From contig CM030366.1 in the NCBI GenBank assembly GCA_017893485.1, forward strand, positions 187,471,947 through 187,535,946: a stretch of 64,000 nt of DNA, written 5' to 3'. Below the pieces are notes generated by a model. That model did not search any database. It had not been told where the DNA came from and saw nothing but the letters and a program-made list of their open reading frames with translations. Position 1 is the stretch's first letter. Each line of letters starts with the position of its first letter. The translations under genes and the position numbers were made by a program. This stretch comes from Hemerocallis citrina. Lineage: Eukaryota; Streptophyta; Magnoliopsida; Asparagales; Asphodelaceae. Positions 9,870 to 19,914 of this stretch are shown one piece after another.

Positions 9870-12800
9870 TCAACAAATATCAATAAAATCACAAATTCCA
9901 AGTTCTCTTCTTAACTTGATAAAAGTTTCTTCTTTAAGGGGCTTGGTAAATATATCTGCTACTTGTTGATCAGTAGAGATAAATTCTAAAGATATATCTC
10001 CTTTTAAAACATGATCACGTAGAAAATGATGTCGAATATCAATATGTTTCGTACGTGAATGTTGAATCGGATTTTTAGATAGATTAATTGCACTGGTATT
10101 ATCACACATAATTGAGGGTTTCTCAAATGAAATACCATAATCTAACAAAGTTTGTTTCATCCATAAAATTTGAGCGCATGCTAAACTTGCAGCAATATAT
10201 TCAGCTTCTGTGGTTGATAGGGATACAGAATTTTGCTTTTTACTGCACCAAGATACTAGGGAAAGTCCCAAAAAGTGACATGTACCACTAGTACTCTTGC
10301 GATCAGTTTTGCTTCCAGCAAAATCGGCATCGCTATAAGACAAAAGCTGAAAAATATCGGTGCGTGGATAAAATAAACCATATTCAGATGTGCCTTTAAT
10401 ATATCTTAAAATTCGTTTCACTGCTTTTAAATGAGATTCTTTAGGACTAGATTGATATCTAGCACATAAACATACGCTGAACATAATATCTGGTCTACTT
10501 GCAGTAATATATAAGAGTGAACCAATCATACCTCGATAGAGTTTTTGATCAACACTCTTACCTAATAAATCTTTGTCAAGAGTAGTAGTAGTAGCCATAG
10601 GTGTGGATTTACTACTAGTACTATCCATGTGAAAACGTTTGAGTAATTCCTTTGCATATTTGCCTTGATTGATAAATATGCCAGTAGAAGATTGTTTAAT
10701 TTGCAATCCAAGGAAATAATTGAGTTCACCCATGTGACTCATCTCAAATTCATTTTTCATGGTATTAGCAAATTCTTGACATAGATTATTATTAGTAGAA
10801 CCAAAAATTATATCATCAACATATATTTGTATGATTAAGATATCATTCTTAACTCTTTTGATAAACAAAGTAGTGTCTACTTTACCTATTTCAAATCCTG
10901 TTTCTAAAAGAAAAGTTTTCAGACGATCATACCAAGCACGAGGTGCTTGTTTAAGACCGTATAAAGCCTTTTTCAATTTATAAACATGATCTGGAAATTG
11001 TTCATGTTCAAAACCTGGTGGTTGTTTAACATAAACATTTTCCTTAATGAACCCATTAAGAAAGGCACTTTTCACATCCATTTGATAAAGTATAAAATTC
11101 ATAAAACAAGCAAAAGATAATAAAATACGAATAGATTCTAGTCTAGCAACAGGAGCATATGTTTCATCAAAATCTATACCTTCTTCTTGATTATATCCTT
11201 GGGCAACTAATCTAGCCTTGTTCCTTACAACTTGTCCTGATTCATCTAACTTATTTTTGAATACCCATTTGGTACCAATGATAGTCTGATCAGGAGGTCT
11301 AGGAACTAAATCCCATACATCATTTCTTACAAATTGGTTTAGTTCATCTTGCATGGCATTCACCCAATATTCATTCTCACAAGCTTCTTGTATATTCTTT
11401 GGTTCAAAATCTGACAAGAATGCTGTATGAGAGATCATATTAATATGTGAACGTGTCTGAATACCATGGGAGATGTCACCAATTATTAAGTCATGAGGAT
11501 GATCTTTAACTTCAACAAATGACTTTGGTAAAGTTGAAGATATCACAATCGGATCAGTCGACTTGACTTGTTCTTCAGTCGACTGGTTTAAGTCAGTCGA
11601 CTTGGAGACTTTATCAGTCGACTTATCAGATAGATTAGTTTGCTCTAAGGATGTAATCACATTATCTAAAGGTGAAAAATCAGTTTCATCATCCTTATTT
11701 AATGTTGATGAAGGTAAGGATTCATCGAATGTAACATGCATTGATTCTTCAATAGTCATAGTAGACTTATTGAAAATTCTATATGCTTTACTCCTATTTG
11801 AGTATCCTAAAAAGATACCCTCATTAGATCTAGGATCAAATTTGTCTAGATTATCTTTTGTGTTTAGAATAAAACACTTACAACCAAATGTTTTAAAGTA
11901 AGAGACTTTAGGAATTTTATTAAAAAATAACTCGTAACAAGTCTTCTTTAGTTTAGGTCTTAGAAGAATTCTATTCAAAACATAACAAGCTGTAGCAACA
12001 GCTTCAGCCCAAAAATGCTTTGGTAGATTGCTTTCAACAAGCATAGTACGTGCGCATTCTTGCAAAGTCCTATTCTTTCTTTCAACCACACCATTTTGTG
12101 GTGAGGCTCTAGGAAATGCAAATGAATGTGTTATACCATTCTTGTTGCAATATTCTGTAAATGTTTCATTTTCAAATTCTCCACCATGATCACTTCTAAT
12201 AGTGACTATGGTTAGAGATCTTTGATTTTGAACACGTTTACAAAAATGTGCAAATTCTTCAAAAGCATCATTTTTATGTTTTAAAAAGAATGTCCAAGTA
12301 AATCTTGAAAAATCATCTACTAAAACAAACACATATCTACTTTTATTTAAAGAAGCAACTCTAGTAGGGCCAAATAAGTCCATATGGATTAATTCAAGTG
12401 GCCTACTTGTAGAGATTACATCTTTTGTTTTAAAAGTGGATTTGATTTGTTTTCCTAGTTGACATGCATCACATAACTTATCCTTTTTAAAGGATAATTT
12501 TGGCAGTCCTTTAACTAGGTTATATTTAGATAATTTTGAGAGATTTTTCATGTTCACATGTCCAAATCTTCTATGCCATAACCAAGATTCATTGTTAGAG
12601 GCTATCAAACAAAAATCATTTGAAAAATCAATTGCATTCAAACATAATTCATAAATATTGTTTTTGCGACAACCTTGAAAAATAACTTTTTCCATAGTAG
12701 AATCATAAATTAAGCATGCATCTTTTTCAAAGACTATTTTATAACCTTTATCACACAATTGACTAATACTTAAGAGATTATGCTTTAAACCATTTACTAA

Positions 12801-12989
12801 AAGCACATTTTCTATAATAGGGTTAGATATTTTACCGACCATGCCAATACCGATGACTTTGCCTTTGTTGTTATCTCCAAAGGTGACGGTTCCTCCATCT
12901 ATATTCTGAATGGTGGATAGTAAGTTGGCATGCCCTGTCATGTGTTTTGAACATCCGCTGTCTAATATCCAGCGTTCTTTCTTGGGTAC
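9870..12989 (-). CDS. pol: Ty1/copia Pol polyprotein (PR-INT-RT-RH)
   Basis: Open from just after a TAG at 12992-12990 to the stop at 9870; the first ATG is at 12941. The protease DSG motif is upstream of that ATG (Asp codon at 12962-12960), so translation probably comes from gag by readthrough or shifting and not from the ATG. Counting from the [17 protein letters not shown] integrase zinc finger; integrase Asp188, Asp251 and Glu287 with the DX35E spacing; RT with [10 protein letters not shown] and YVDD at 707-710; RNase H with YSDADFAG and [10 protein letters not shown]-terminal [10 protein letters not shown] and DIFTKPL motifs. All catalytic residues looked for are present and no internal stop exists. 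Four KSTD/QSTE-type peptides near residues 440-463 are encoded by the CAGTCGACTG palindromes. Confidence 0.95.
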   Translation of the reverse strand, partial: VPKKERWILDSGCSKHMTGHANLLSTIQNIDGGTVTFGDNNKGKVIGIGMVGKISNPIIENVLLVNGLKHNLLSISQLCDKGYKIVFEKDACLIYDSTMEKVIFQGCRKNNIYELCLNAIDFSNDFCLIASNNESWLWHRRFGHVNMKNLSKLSKYNLVKGLPKLSFKKDKLCDACQLGKQIKSTFKTKDVISTSRPLELIHMDLFGPTRVASLNKSRYVFVLVDDFSRFTWTFFLKHKNDAFEEFAHFCKRVQNQRSLTIVTIRSDHGGEFENETFTEYCNKNGITHSFAFPRASPQNGVVERKNRTLQECARTMLVESNLPKHFWAEAVATACYVLNRILLRPKLKKTCYELFFNKIPKVSYFKTFGCKCFILNTKDNLDKFDPRSNEGIFLGYSNRSKAYRIFNKSTMTIEESMHVTFDESLPSSTLNKDDETDFSPLDNVITSLEQTNLSDKSTDKVSKSTDLNQSTEEQVKSTDPIVISSTLPKSFVEVKDHPHDLIIGDISHGIQTRSHINMISHTAFLSDFEPKNIQEACENEYWVNAMQDELNQFVRNDVWDLVPRPPDQTIIGTKWVFKNKLDESGQVVRNKARLVAQGYNQEEGIDFDETYAPVARLESIRILLSFACFMNFILYQMDVKSAFLNGFIKENVYVKQPPGFEHEQFPDHVYKLKKALYGLKQAPRAWYDRLKTFLLETGFEIGKVDTTLFIKRVKNDILIIQIYVDDIIFGSTNNNLCQEFANTMKNEFEMSHMGELNYFLGLQIKQSSTGIFINQGKYAKELLKRFHMDSTSSKSTPMATTTTLDKDLLGKSVDQKLYRGMIGSLLYITASRPDIMFSVCLCARYQSSPKESHLKAVKRILRYIKGTSEYGLFYPRTDIFQLLSYSDADFAGSKTDRKSTSGTCHFLGLSLVSWCSKKQNSVSLSTTEAEYIAASLACAQILWMKQTLLDYGISFEKPSIMCDNTSAINLSKNPIQHSRTKHIDIRHHFLRDHVLKGDISLEFISTDQQVADIFTKPLKEETFIKLRRELGICDFIDIC

Positions 12990-13043
12990 CTATAAAACAT
13001 TTGAGGTAAATATGGTACCCTTTTTTATTGGGTCCAAAACATA

Positions 13044-14861
13044 TTAGTTTGGGGGAAACCAAACCCATGAAGAGTTTGATCTTCCTCCATAAGCAGAAAT
13101 ATAATAGGCAGAATTACACACATTTAGTATATAAGAATTGATATAAGCAATTCTATCATTCTGATTAAGATTGACTGGAACCCATACTAGTTTGTTCTGT
13201 CCAGTCGACTTACCAGTGTTTATCAGTCGACTGTTGGTATGTATCAGTCGACTGGTAGATGCACTAGGTCGACTTATAAGAGGTTTTGATCCCGTGGAAT
13301 GAGATCCACTTTCTCTGGACAGACGACTGGTGCTATGGTTCAGTCGACTTAACCGAACGTTAGTATCATTTTTATCATTGAATTTAACAACCTGTGGTTT
13401 TGCAAAGAAATCATATAACTTGTGTGTAACACTAGAAATAGATGCTGACTTAGTCTTACTAGTGTTTAAAACAGGAGATTCTTTTATAGAAGATTTCTTA
13501 AAACCAAGTCCAAATTTATGACTAGATGCAACTTGATGATGAAGCATATCATTTAAATTCTCTTTGCCTTTGTTAAACTTAGATACATTCTTTGAAATCT
13601 CTTCATAATTCTTTTTGAGAGTTTCAAGATCAGTATCTAGACTTGCAAGACGAGAATTTAAGGATTTTACTTCCTTATCAAGGTTAAGATTTTCTTGATT
13701 AAGTGTTTGATTCACTTTCTCAAGATTCTTAACTCTAATCTTTTCTTTCTTTAATTCTTGGAATATTTCATTAAATGCATCAAGAAGATCTTCAGAATCA
13801 TAATCATTACTTACATGTTCTTGTGCAGCCATAAAGCATACATTTGCCACTTCGTTATTTTCATCCGTTTCTTCTTCCGAAGATGAATCGCTATCATCCC
13901 ATGTGGCTTGATACGCCTTTTTGTTCTTGGCAAATTTGTTCTTTGAATATTTGTCTTTCTTGAAGTTGGATGTTCTTCCCTTGTTCTTTGCATTTTCTAA
14001 GGGACAGTCCTTCTTCATGTGACCTATCTTATTGCACCTGAAACATGTAGGAGGGTCATTAGAATCTTTACTCTTAGAATGAAACTTACCCTTCTTTAAG
14101 AACTTCTTGAATCTCCGAGTGAACATTGCTATTTCTTCTTCATCTTCTTCCTCATCTTCTGAGTCAGTCATTGCTTTAAAAGCCAATGATTTCTTCTTTG
14201 TTTGGTGTGATTCAGTATCTTTCTTTCGATCTTCAAGTTGAACCTCATATGCCATGAGATTACCAACAAGATTCTCGAGAGAAAGTGTTGACAAGTCATT
14301 TGCCTCTTCTATTGCTGTGGTTTTCTTTTCCCATTCTGGAGTGAGTGCTCGTAGTACTTTTCTGACCATCTCTGCTTGAGTATAAGTCTTTCCAAGTGCC
14401 ACAAGAGAGTTGGTAATGTCTGTGAATCTTGTAATCATCTCAGACACAGTCTCATTGTCCTTCATTCTGAACATTTCAAACCTGTGGACAAGAACAGAAA
14501 TTTTAGATTCTTTTACTTTATTCGTTCCTTCATGTGTTACCTCGAGTGTATGCCAAATTTGATATGCAGTTGTAGCATTGGATACACGGTTGAATTCTTC
14601 CTTCGTCAGTGCACAGAATAAGGCATTCATTGCTTTGGCATTGTTCATAGTCTGACTCTTTTGATCATCATTCCATTGTGCATATGGAATGGTAGGAGCA
14701 GTATGTTCCGTCTCTGTCATTTGCCATATCTCGTAGTTGATTGATTGGAGATAGATTCGCATTCGGCACTTCCAATAGTTATAGTTTGTTCCATCAAATA
14801 GTGGTGGTCGTTGTGTAGATTGTCCTTCATGATACTGATTAGTATTTGATGTAGTTGCCAT
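13044..14861 (-). CDS. gag: Ty1/copia Gag
   Basis: 605 codons from the ATG at 14861 (MATTSNTNQYHEGQST). The frame is open further upstream into the 5' LTR end, but the ATG just after the PBS is the natural start. Seen: DUF4219-like RPPLFDGTNYNYWKCRM, a UBN2-type Gag region (FCALTKEEFNRVS, VSEMITRFTDITN, VRKVLRALTPEW), an acidic stretch, one zinc knuckle CFRCNKIGHMKKDC, a coiled coil (ELKKEKIRVKNLEKVNQTLN), then a Ser/Arg-rich tail. The tail (SRLSR, STSRLIHTNSRL) is coded by several AGTCGACT palindromes in a different frame from those in pol. Gag and pol are not in the same continuous frame; a stop at 13044 and a short non-coding link separate them. Confidence 0.93.
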   Translation of the reverse strand: MATTSNTNQYHEGQSTQRPPLFDGTNYNYWKCRMRIYLQSINYEIWQMTETEHTAPTIPYAQWNDDQKSQTMNNAKAMNALFCALTKEEFNRVSNATTAYQIWHTLEVTHEGTNKVKESKISVLVHRFEMFRMKDNETVSEMITRFTDITNSLVALGKTYTQAEMVRKVLRALTPEWEKKTTAIEEANDLSTLSLENLVGNLMAYEVQLEDRKKDTESHQTKKKSLAFKAMTDSEDEEEDEEEIAMFTRRFKKFLKKGKFHSKSKDSNDPPTCFRCNKIGHMKKDCPLENAKNKGRTSNFKKDKYSKNKFAKNKKAYQATWDDSDSSSEEETDENNEVANVCFMAAQEHVSNDYDSEDLLDAFNEIFQELKKEKIRVKNLEKVNQTLNQENLNLDKEVKSLNSRLASLDTDLETLKKNYEEISKNVSKFNKGKENLNDMLHHQVASSHKFGLGFKKSSIKESPVLNTSKTKSASISSVTHKLYDFFAKPQVVKFNDKNDTNVRLSRLNHSTSRLSRESGSHSTGSKPLISRPSASTSRLIHTNSRLINTGKSTGQNKLVWVPVNLNQNDRIAYINSYILNVCNSAYYISAYGGRSNSSWVWFPPN

Positions 14862-14874
14862 TGCCTGTAACCTT

Positions 14875-14886
14875 GCTCTGATACCA
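14875..14886 (-). other. primer-binding site, initiator tRNA-Met
   Basis: TGGTATCAGAGC on the minus strand starts two bases after the end of the 5' LTR. It is the standard plant copia PBS. Confidence 0.95.
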
Positions 14887-14888
14887 AG

Positions 14889-16323
14889 TGTTGGATCCTG
14901 TAGGCTAAGCAACAAACACTAGAGGGGGGGTGAATAGTGTTTATAATAATAAATTGCGGAATAAGAAATTTCTCTCGGCACAGTCGACTCAGTGGGGAAC
15001 CAGTCGACTGATATAGCCAAAATCAAAATAAATTTAACCTCTCGAAACAGTCGACTGATAGATAATACAGGCGACTGATGAGACAAAGAGAATAACTAAT
15101 ACGAGACTGATCAGTCGACTGATACGAAGCTGAGTCGACTGGTCAGACTAGTTTTGCAGAGTATAATTGATCAAAAGTAAATGCAATCACAAGACAACCA
15201 ATCACAGAGTACACAAGATATATCCTGGTTCGGTCCTCCCGACCTACATCCAGTCCCCAAGCAACCCACTTGAGATTTCCACTATTCTTGAAAAATAAAT
15301 ACAAGAATACCCTACGGCGTTCAAGACAACAACCTTGTCTAACCCGTAGTCCTTTCTCTCAACCAGAGAAAGCAGACCCACTCTTCAACCAAGAGTGAAA
15401 GGACACCGACTCTACAACCAAGAGTCAAAAACACTCTCCAACCGAGAGCAAGAGTACAAGAGGAATTTTACAATCAACCTATAGCCTTGTTGTTGTATGT
15501 GTTGATGCACGTGGCTAAAACAATAGGTTGACTTCTATACTCAGTCCAAAGCGAATTCAATGCTATACTGGACTGAGTGTAGAGAACCAAAGTATGTGAA
15601 CTTGAAAGCTTTGTTCTTCAGAAAATCACTTAAATTTTTCTCAAGAGTGCTCGGGTGTTTTTTAAGAAATCAAGTAGTCAAGTGAATCAAGTTAGAGTTT
15701 CTGTTTGAGAAGAAACTCTATATAAAGAGTTTTGTACTTCTGAACGTTGGAAAGCAGTTACATAACTGTCAACCAACGGATCAAACCGTTTTGAATGTGA
15801 AAAAGTTCGTTTTTGAAAATCAGAAAACGGTCAAAAAGCTCTCGATCAGTCGACTGGGTTGCCATATGAGTCGACTGATCAGAGTTTGAATAATTTTAAA
15901 CAGTTTCGTACTTATCAGTCGACTGGCATAGGCTTAAGTCGACTGGTACTTAAAAGCTAAAATTCTTCAAACTGTTTTGACTTATTTTGAGGGGTTTTTT
16001 TGGAGACACACAATATGAAATTGTTAAGTGTGTGTGTGTGTGTGTTGACAAGGCTTTACATCAGACTAAAGACTCAACAGGAAAGTACATTACAATGTTT
16101 ACAAGACACAACAATATAACACATTTAAGCTTGAGTCTTGAGTTGAATTGAGTCTTTGATCCTTGCTTTGAGTAAAGTCTTGATCCTTGTCTTGAGCTGT
16201 ATCCTTGAGAGCTTGTGCATTTGTTCAGCTAGAATTGTCTTTTGATATGAACACTGCATTGTTAGCTGTATAATATAAACACATGTGGCACTGTGTTGTG
16301 ATCATCAAAATCAAGAATCAACA
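14889..16323 (-). repeat. 5' LTR of the SIRE-like copia element
   Basis: 1435 bp, nearly identical to the left LTR: substitutions correspond to left-LTR sites near 6795 and 7577, plus a 3-nt difference in the G run. A TATATAA core lies near 15720. Flanked outside by target copy GCTTC at 16324. Confidence 0.95.
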
Positions 16324-16480
16324 GCTTCTCCAGCCCCTCCACTTCGGCGGCCCTCTTCGTCGAAAGAAGCAACTCGGAATCAAGCCGCTTCGCGACCTTG
16401 ACGCGCTCCGTCCTCTCCTTCTCCTTCTCCTGATCCTTCCTCGCCATCTCCTCGAGCAGGGAATTGAAGTGGCAGATGAT
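16324..16480 (-). CDS. antisense gene (Tat aORF), exon 3, proximal part
   Basis: Exon start follows a clear acceptor (CTCTCTTTCAG on the minus strand, AG at 16482-16481). It encodes a coiled-coil beginning (IICHFNSLLEEMARKDQEKE) and runs into the copia insertion after 52 codons. The reading continues in frame at 6275 on the other side of the insertion. Confidence 0.7.
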
Positions 16481-16574
16481 CTGAAAGAGAGCAACAGAGT
16501 TACAATCCGAATCCAAGTACTTAGAAAATTTTCTAAGGAAGAAATTCAGATGAAGAAAAAATCAGCCTACTTAC

Positions 16575-17119
16575 CGACATGGAATCCCGGGCGATCTGCA
16601 TCACGGCGTCCCCTGCCATCCCGGCCTTCAGGGTCGCTCGATCCTTCGGGGTCGGCAGATGCCTTATCGCCTCCATGCAGATGTTCCCGTCGCCCAGGAA
16701 ACCATCGGCGTTCATCACCTGCCAGTCGGGGACGAAGATCTGTTTGTGACGCTCGGTTAAGATCTTCTCCGCCTCGGCAGTGAGGGGCGGAACCGGCATG
16801 GACAGCGCATCCTTCACCCCGAACACGCCGCTCGACGAACCCGGAGCGTCCGTCCCCGGGGTCGGCACAGGTGCATCCGAGATAGGGGGATCGGAGATAT
16901 TGACCTCCCCCTGCTCGGGGACCACGACCTTAGTCGGAGAGACGAGGACCTCAATCTCCCCCTCCTTCAGGACCGCGACCTTCGGTTGGTCGGCAGTCTT
17001 TGCGACCGAAGGCTTCTTCGAAGCCCGGCTGTCCTGAGGCACTGCCAACGGCCTCTTCTTCTTCTCCTGCTCTGCCCGGTCCTTCGCCACAAGAGCCTTG
17101 TAATCAAGCTTCATTGTCT
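16575..17119 (-). CDS. antisense gene (Tat aORF), exon 2
   Basis: Bounded by acceptor TTTTGCAG (minus strand, near 17120) and donor GTAAGT at 16574-16569, phase 0 at the 3' side. It encodes a basic start (MKLDYKALVAKDRAEQEKKK), a Pro/Val-rich low-complexity middle, then a conserved-looking segment (ILTERHKQIFVPDWQVMNAD, HLPTPKDRATLKAG). The join to exon 1 keeps frame either with donor GTATGC at 17195 and this acceptor, or with donor GTATTT at 17184 and acceptor CAGAG two bases further in. I cannot choose between them. Confidence 0.7.
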
Positions 17120-17195
17120 CTGCAAAAGCCAGATGAAAAAACTTAGAAAATTTTTCATGAACTTTAAACGAGGATTATAAATACCAGAAGCATAC

Positions 17196-18171
17196 GAGGG
17201 TCGATCGGACTGAGACCCCCACGGAACAGATGCTCCTCCGTAATATCCTTCCAGCTTAGCGCTGGCAGGGCGAGAAGCTTCCTCTGGACCTCAGCCTCCT
17301 CAGCATTCAGCGGGACGTCCTTCTTTGTTCGCTTAGGCAGGTCGTCCGTCGCCCAAACTGTCGGTATCACCCACGGCGTCAGATTTCGGACGAGGAAGTA
17401 TTTATCCTTCCAATGTTTGATCGAGTCCGGGTTCTCGATCAACTTAACTCCCGTCCGAGGAGAAAGGAAAAACCTCTGTTCATGACGCCTCGGCTGGCAG
17501 GGTTTGAAAAGACTCCGAAAGAGGAACATAGTCGGCTTGGCGTCGACCTCTTGACATCGGAGGAGAAACGCCACGACATGCCTCCAAGTGTTCGGCATCA
17601 GTTGGGCAGGACTCAGACCGTACCAGACCAAGACTTCGACCACGAACGGGTGTAGGGGAAAGCGGAGCCCGGCGATGAGGGAATCGACCGGGAAGACGCA
17701 TATATCCGACGAGGACTTTGTGTTGGCTCGGAACCCCGGGCCAGGAAGGAGCAGCGCATACTCAAGCGGAATCCGGAAACCCTCTCGGATCGTGCGGAGA
17801 TCAGCCTCGGTGAGAGTCGAGATCCTGTGGTCGACCTCGGACAGCTCCCTAGGCTCGTTCTCCTCCACCAGCTTCGTCGTACCTTGAGTGACCCTCTCCA
17901 AGGCATCCTCGGCGTAATCTCGGACGCCTCCCACGGTCGATACGGCGATGAGCTGCCGACCAAACGCCCCCGCTCTCTTCGGCGTTTCCACTATTGTGAT
18001 CACGGCTTTGCCCTTTCGGGACTCCGCCGCGACTTCCTCGGGCACTTCGGCCACTTCACCCTCTTTATCCGGACGAACGTCTTGCTCGCTCGGCTCCATT
18101 ACTCCCTTCCCTTTATCCCCTCGGCCAACGGCTTGCTCCGAGGCGGGGGTCTCAGCCGAAATCTTAACCAT
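17196..18171 (-). CDS. antisense gene (Tat aORF), exon 1, 'gypsy-type transposon' domain
   Basis: Starts at ATG 18171 after a pyrimidine-rich leader, 200 bp from a TATA box. The first 110 residues are low-complexity and charged. Residues about 140-270 match the plant family known as putative gypsy-type transposon / Transposase_28 (PF04195): YALLLPGPGF, DSLIAGLRFPLHPFVVEVL, LSPAQLMPNTWR, FRSLFKPC. Despite that family name no transposase catalytic residues are evident. The whole gene (exons at 18171, 17119, 16480 and 6275 down to 5713) would encode about 746 residues: an N-terminal family domain, linker, coiled coil and acidic tail. It lies antisense to pol between pol and the 3' LTR, as reported for Tat-lineage elements. 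It is open except for the copia insertion. Confidence 0.8.
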
Positions 18172-18364
18172 GTTTTCCTAAAAAGAGAAGGGAAAGAAAC
18201 TGACCTTGAAGTGACAGGTACGGTCGGAAAGTTCACCGGAACTAAGAACGCTACCGCGACAGCTAGCAAGGCCACCCAGGGAGGTAAAAACTGCGAAGCA
18301 AAGTAAAAACGGAAGAGAGAGAGTAAAAGTGAAAAGTGAAGGCTTGGTCTTGGAGGGGGTGAAG

Positions 18365-18371
18365 ATTTATA
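18365..18371 (-). promoter_or_regulatory. TATA box of the antisense gene
   Basis: TATAAAT on the minus strand, followed about 30 bp later by a CT-rich leader (TTTTACTCTCTCTCTTCC) typical of plant transcription starts, and then the ATG at 18171. Motif seen; promoter activity inferred. Confidence 0.6.
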
Positions 18372-18529
18372 GTAAAATTGGAACGTCCCTTGGACTTCCA
18401 ATGAAACTTCGCGACTTTTGGGCTACTCTCGAAACGTCACGAAGGCCCATCACCACTACTCCTATCACCAAGTCAACTGCTCGGCTCCGAAGGATCCAAA
18501 TCCGACCTACGAGCGATCCGAACACGCCG

Positions 18530-18760
18530 ACAACAAGGTCCGGTCGGAATCCGAGCAAGTGCCTTCCCGAGCTGGTAAATGGGAAAAACTCACTTTCCCC
18601 TCAACTTTCGCGCCCGATCTCGATCAGACGGCTCAGATCTCGCCAAGAGCACTAGACGACAAGATAGTGTTTTCTTGGGAGCTGCGCCCGTCTCGAGATG
18701 CGCGCCATCATCCAACGGCTCAAGATGCGCCACGTCGCTCGGACGATTGGACCCTCGGAC
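18530..18760. repeat. Tat 3' UTR subrepeat, ~220-bp family, copy 2
   Basis: Shares CCGAGCAAGTG, TTTCCCCTCAACTTTCGCG, GATCAGACGGCTCAGATC and GTTTTCTTGGGA with the copies at 3651 and 19915-20540. Confidence 0.8.
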
Positions 18761-19914
18761 GCCTCACCTATGCCTAGAGGAACCTGGAAAAATTTTGATT
18801 CAGTTTGGAGGCGCCGCCTTCGGCGAACACCCCCCAGGTCCCGTGCATCGGTCGGTATCCCGCCGACCACGAAACCCGGTCGGGAACAGATAGGCACTCC
18901 CCCCATCTCTAACTTCCCCGGGCTGACATCCATCAGAAGTCATCAGCCCGGAAGGAAGACAGAGATGAGAGGGGACCCATCAACACTCAGAAACCAGGAG
19001 AAACACACCGTTCCGAGCTTGTTGTTTACAACTGGAAGGCGCGGCATGTCAGAGGACACCGACCGCAGCGCCTTCACAGTTGCAAACAACGGGCTCGGAC
19101 GGTCCAGAAGCCCGAGCTGCAACCCATGATAGAGAAGCGCGCCATCCCGAGCTAGTTGGTTGCAACTGGAAGGATCAGTTTGTCAGAGGACTCTGACAGC
19201 GGCACCTTCACAGTTGCAACAAACGGACTCGGATGGCCCGGAGATCGGCATCGGACATGGATCGTCCTTCTCCCACCAAGACCTCCGCCTGCTTCGGCAC
19301 TCACTTCGGAGCAACCAAAGAAGGCAGAAGATCTTGGTGAGAGAACGACCACCCGTCCTTCCGAGAAGGCCCATCCCTCGGATCCGGACTATGGTCGTCA
19401 CCACTCTTGCCTTATCCTCCCCCGCTCCTGACATCCACTTAGGGACCGTCCGGAACGGGAGAAGATAAAGGTAAGAGAGCGACCACCCGTCCTTCGGAGA
19501 TAACTCATCCCCCGGCTTCGGACTACGGTCGTCACCACTACTACCTCGTTCCCCCTCGCTCCTGACATCCACTTGGGGGCCGTCGGGAACAAAGGGAAAA
19601 CCAGGCAGAAGAGCGACCACCTCTCCGAACCTCAAGAGAGAAGCTACCCAAGGCAGATGCCCCCGAGGTCTGGAACTCAATTTGGCTGTGACGAAAATGA
19701 CAAAGGGAGTGGAGTACTTATAGCCTGCCTCCTGGAACCAGCCATTATGACCCTCGGAAATCGAAGCGCCGCGTTTTAATTAAGGGAATTACTGATCCTC
19801 GGAAGCTGAAACGCCACGCATTAATTATCCTTAGTGACGTCGGGAAGGCGAAATGCCACACAAGTCGCGAAGCGCCATTAACACCATGGGGAACAGAGCC
19901 ATCTCAGATTGCCA
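18761..19914. repeat. Tat 3' UTR region with two local duplications
   Basis: No gene. A ~130-bp unit is duplicated (about 19011-19125 and 19140-19260: GAGCTTGTT..TTACAACTGGAAGG..TGTCAGAGGAC). A second unit of about 126 bp is duplicated at 19335-19460 and 19461-19595 (GCGACCACCCGTCCTTC, CTCCTGACATCCACTT). Divergence within each pair is higher than in the 110-bp array, so these are older duplications. Confidence 0.7.

Larger units (their letters stand above)
6377..15950. repeat. dispersed CAGTCGACTG palindrome pairs of the copia element
   Basis: I count 36 exact AGTCGACT octamers within the element. There are nine in each LTR (left LTR starts 6377, 6397, 6444, 6508, 6528, 7243, 7264, 7312, 7332). 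There are 18 internally (7842, 7929, 7941, 9446, 9695, 9716, 9761, 9781, 9828, 9848, 11556, 11577, 11595, 11616, 13203, 13225, 13246, 13342). Near copies (AGGCGACT at 6464 and 7862, GGTCGACT at 13267) complete further pairs. Most pairs are 20-22 bp start to start with unrelated spacers. Chance expectation in 10 kb is about 0.15. Confidence 0.9.
6281..16323 (-). mobile_element. young, apparently intact SIRE-like Ty1/copia retrotransposon
   Basis: A complete 10-kb element on the minus strand: 5' LTR 14889-16323, tRNA-Met PBS, gag, pol, a third ORF, PPT, and 3' LTR 6281-7718. The 5-bp target duplication GCTTC lies at 6276-6280 and 16324-16328. By eye the LTRs differ by two substitutions and one G-run length difference (10 versus 7 G) in about 1435 bp, so insertion was recent: roughly 50,000 years at a commonly used plant rate of 1.3e-8 per site per year, which is an inference. 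The long gag with two N-terminal UBN2-like parts and a CCHC knuckle, the INT-RT-RH order, the long LTRs and a 3' extra ORF fit the SIRE/Maximus lineage. Confidence 0.95.

Noticed and set aside
6377..15950. Palindrome pairs as a CRISPR or tandem array
   Set aside because: The sites are dispersed in pairs, spacers are 10-11 nt and the context is eukaryotic coding and LTR sequence.
17164..18171. True DNA transposase for the antisense gene
   Set aside because: The family name includes 'transposase', but no DDE-type catalytic residues are visible; it lies inside a retrotransposon.
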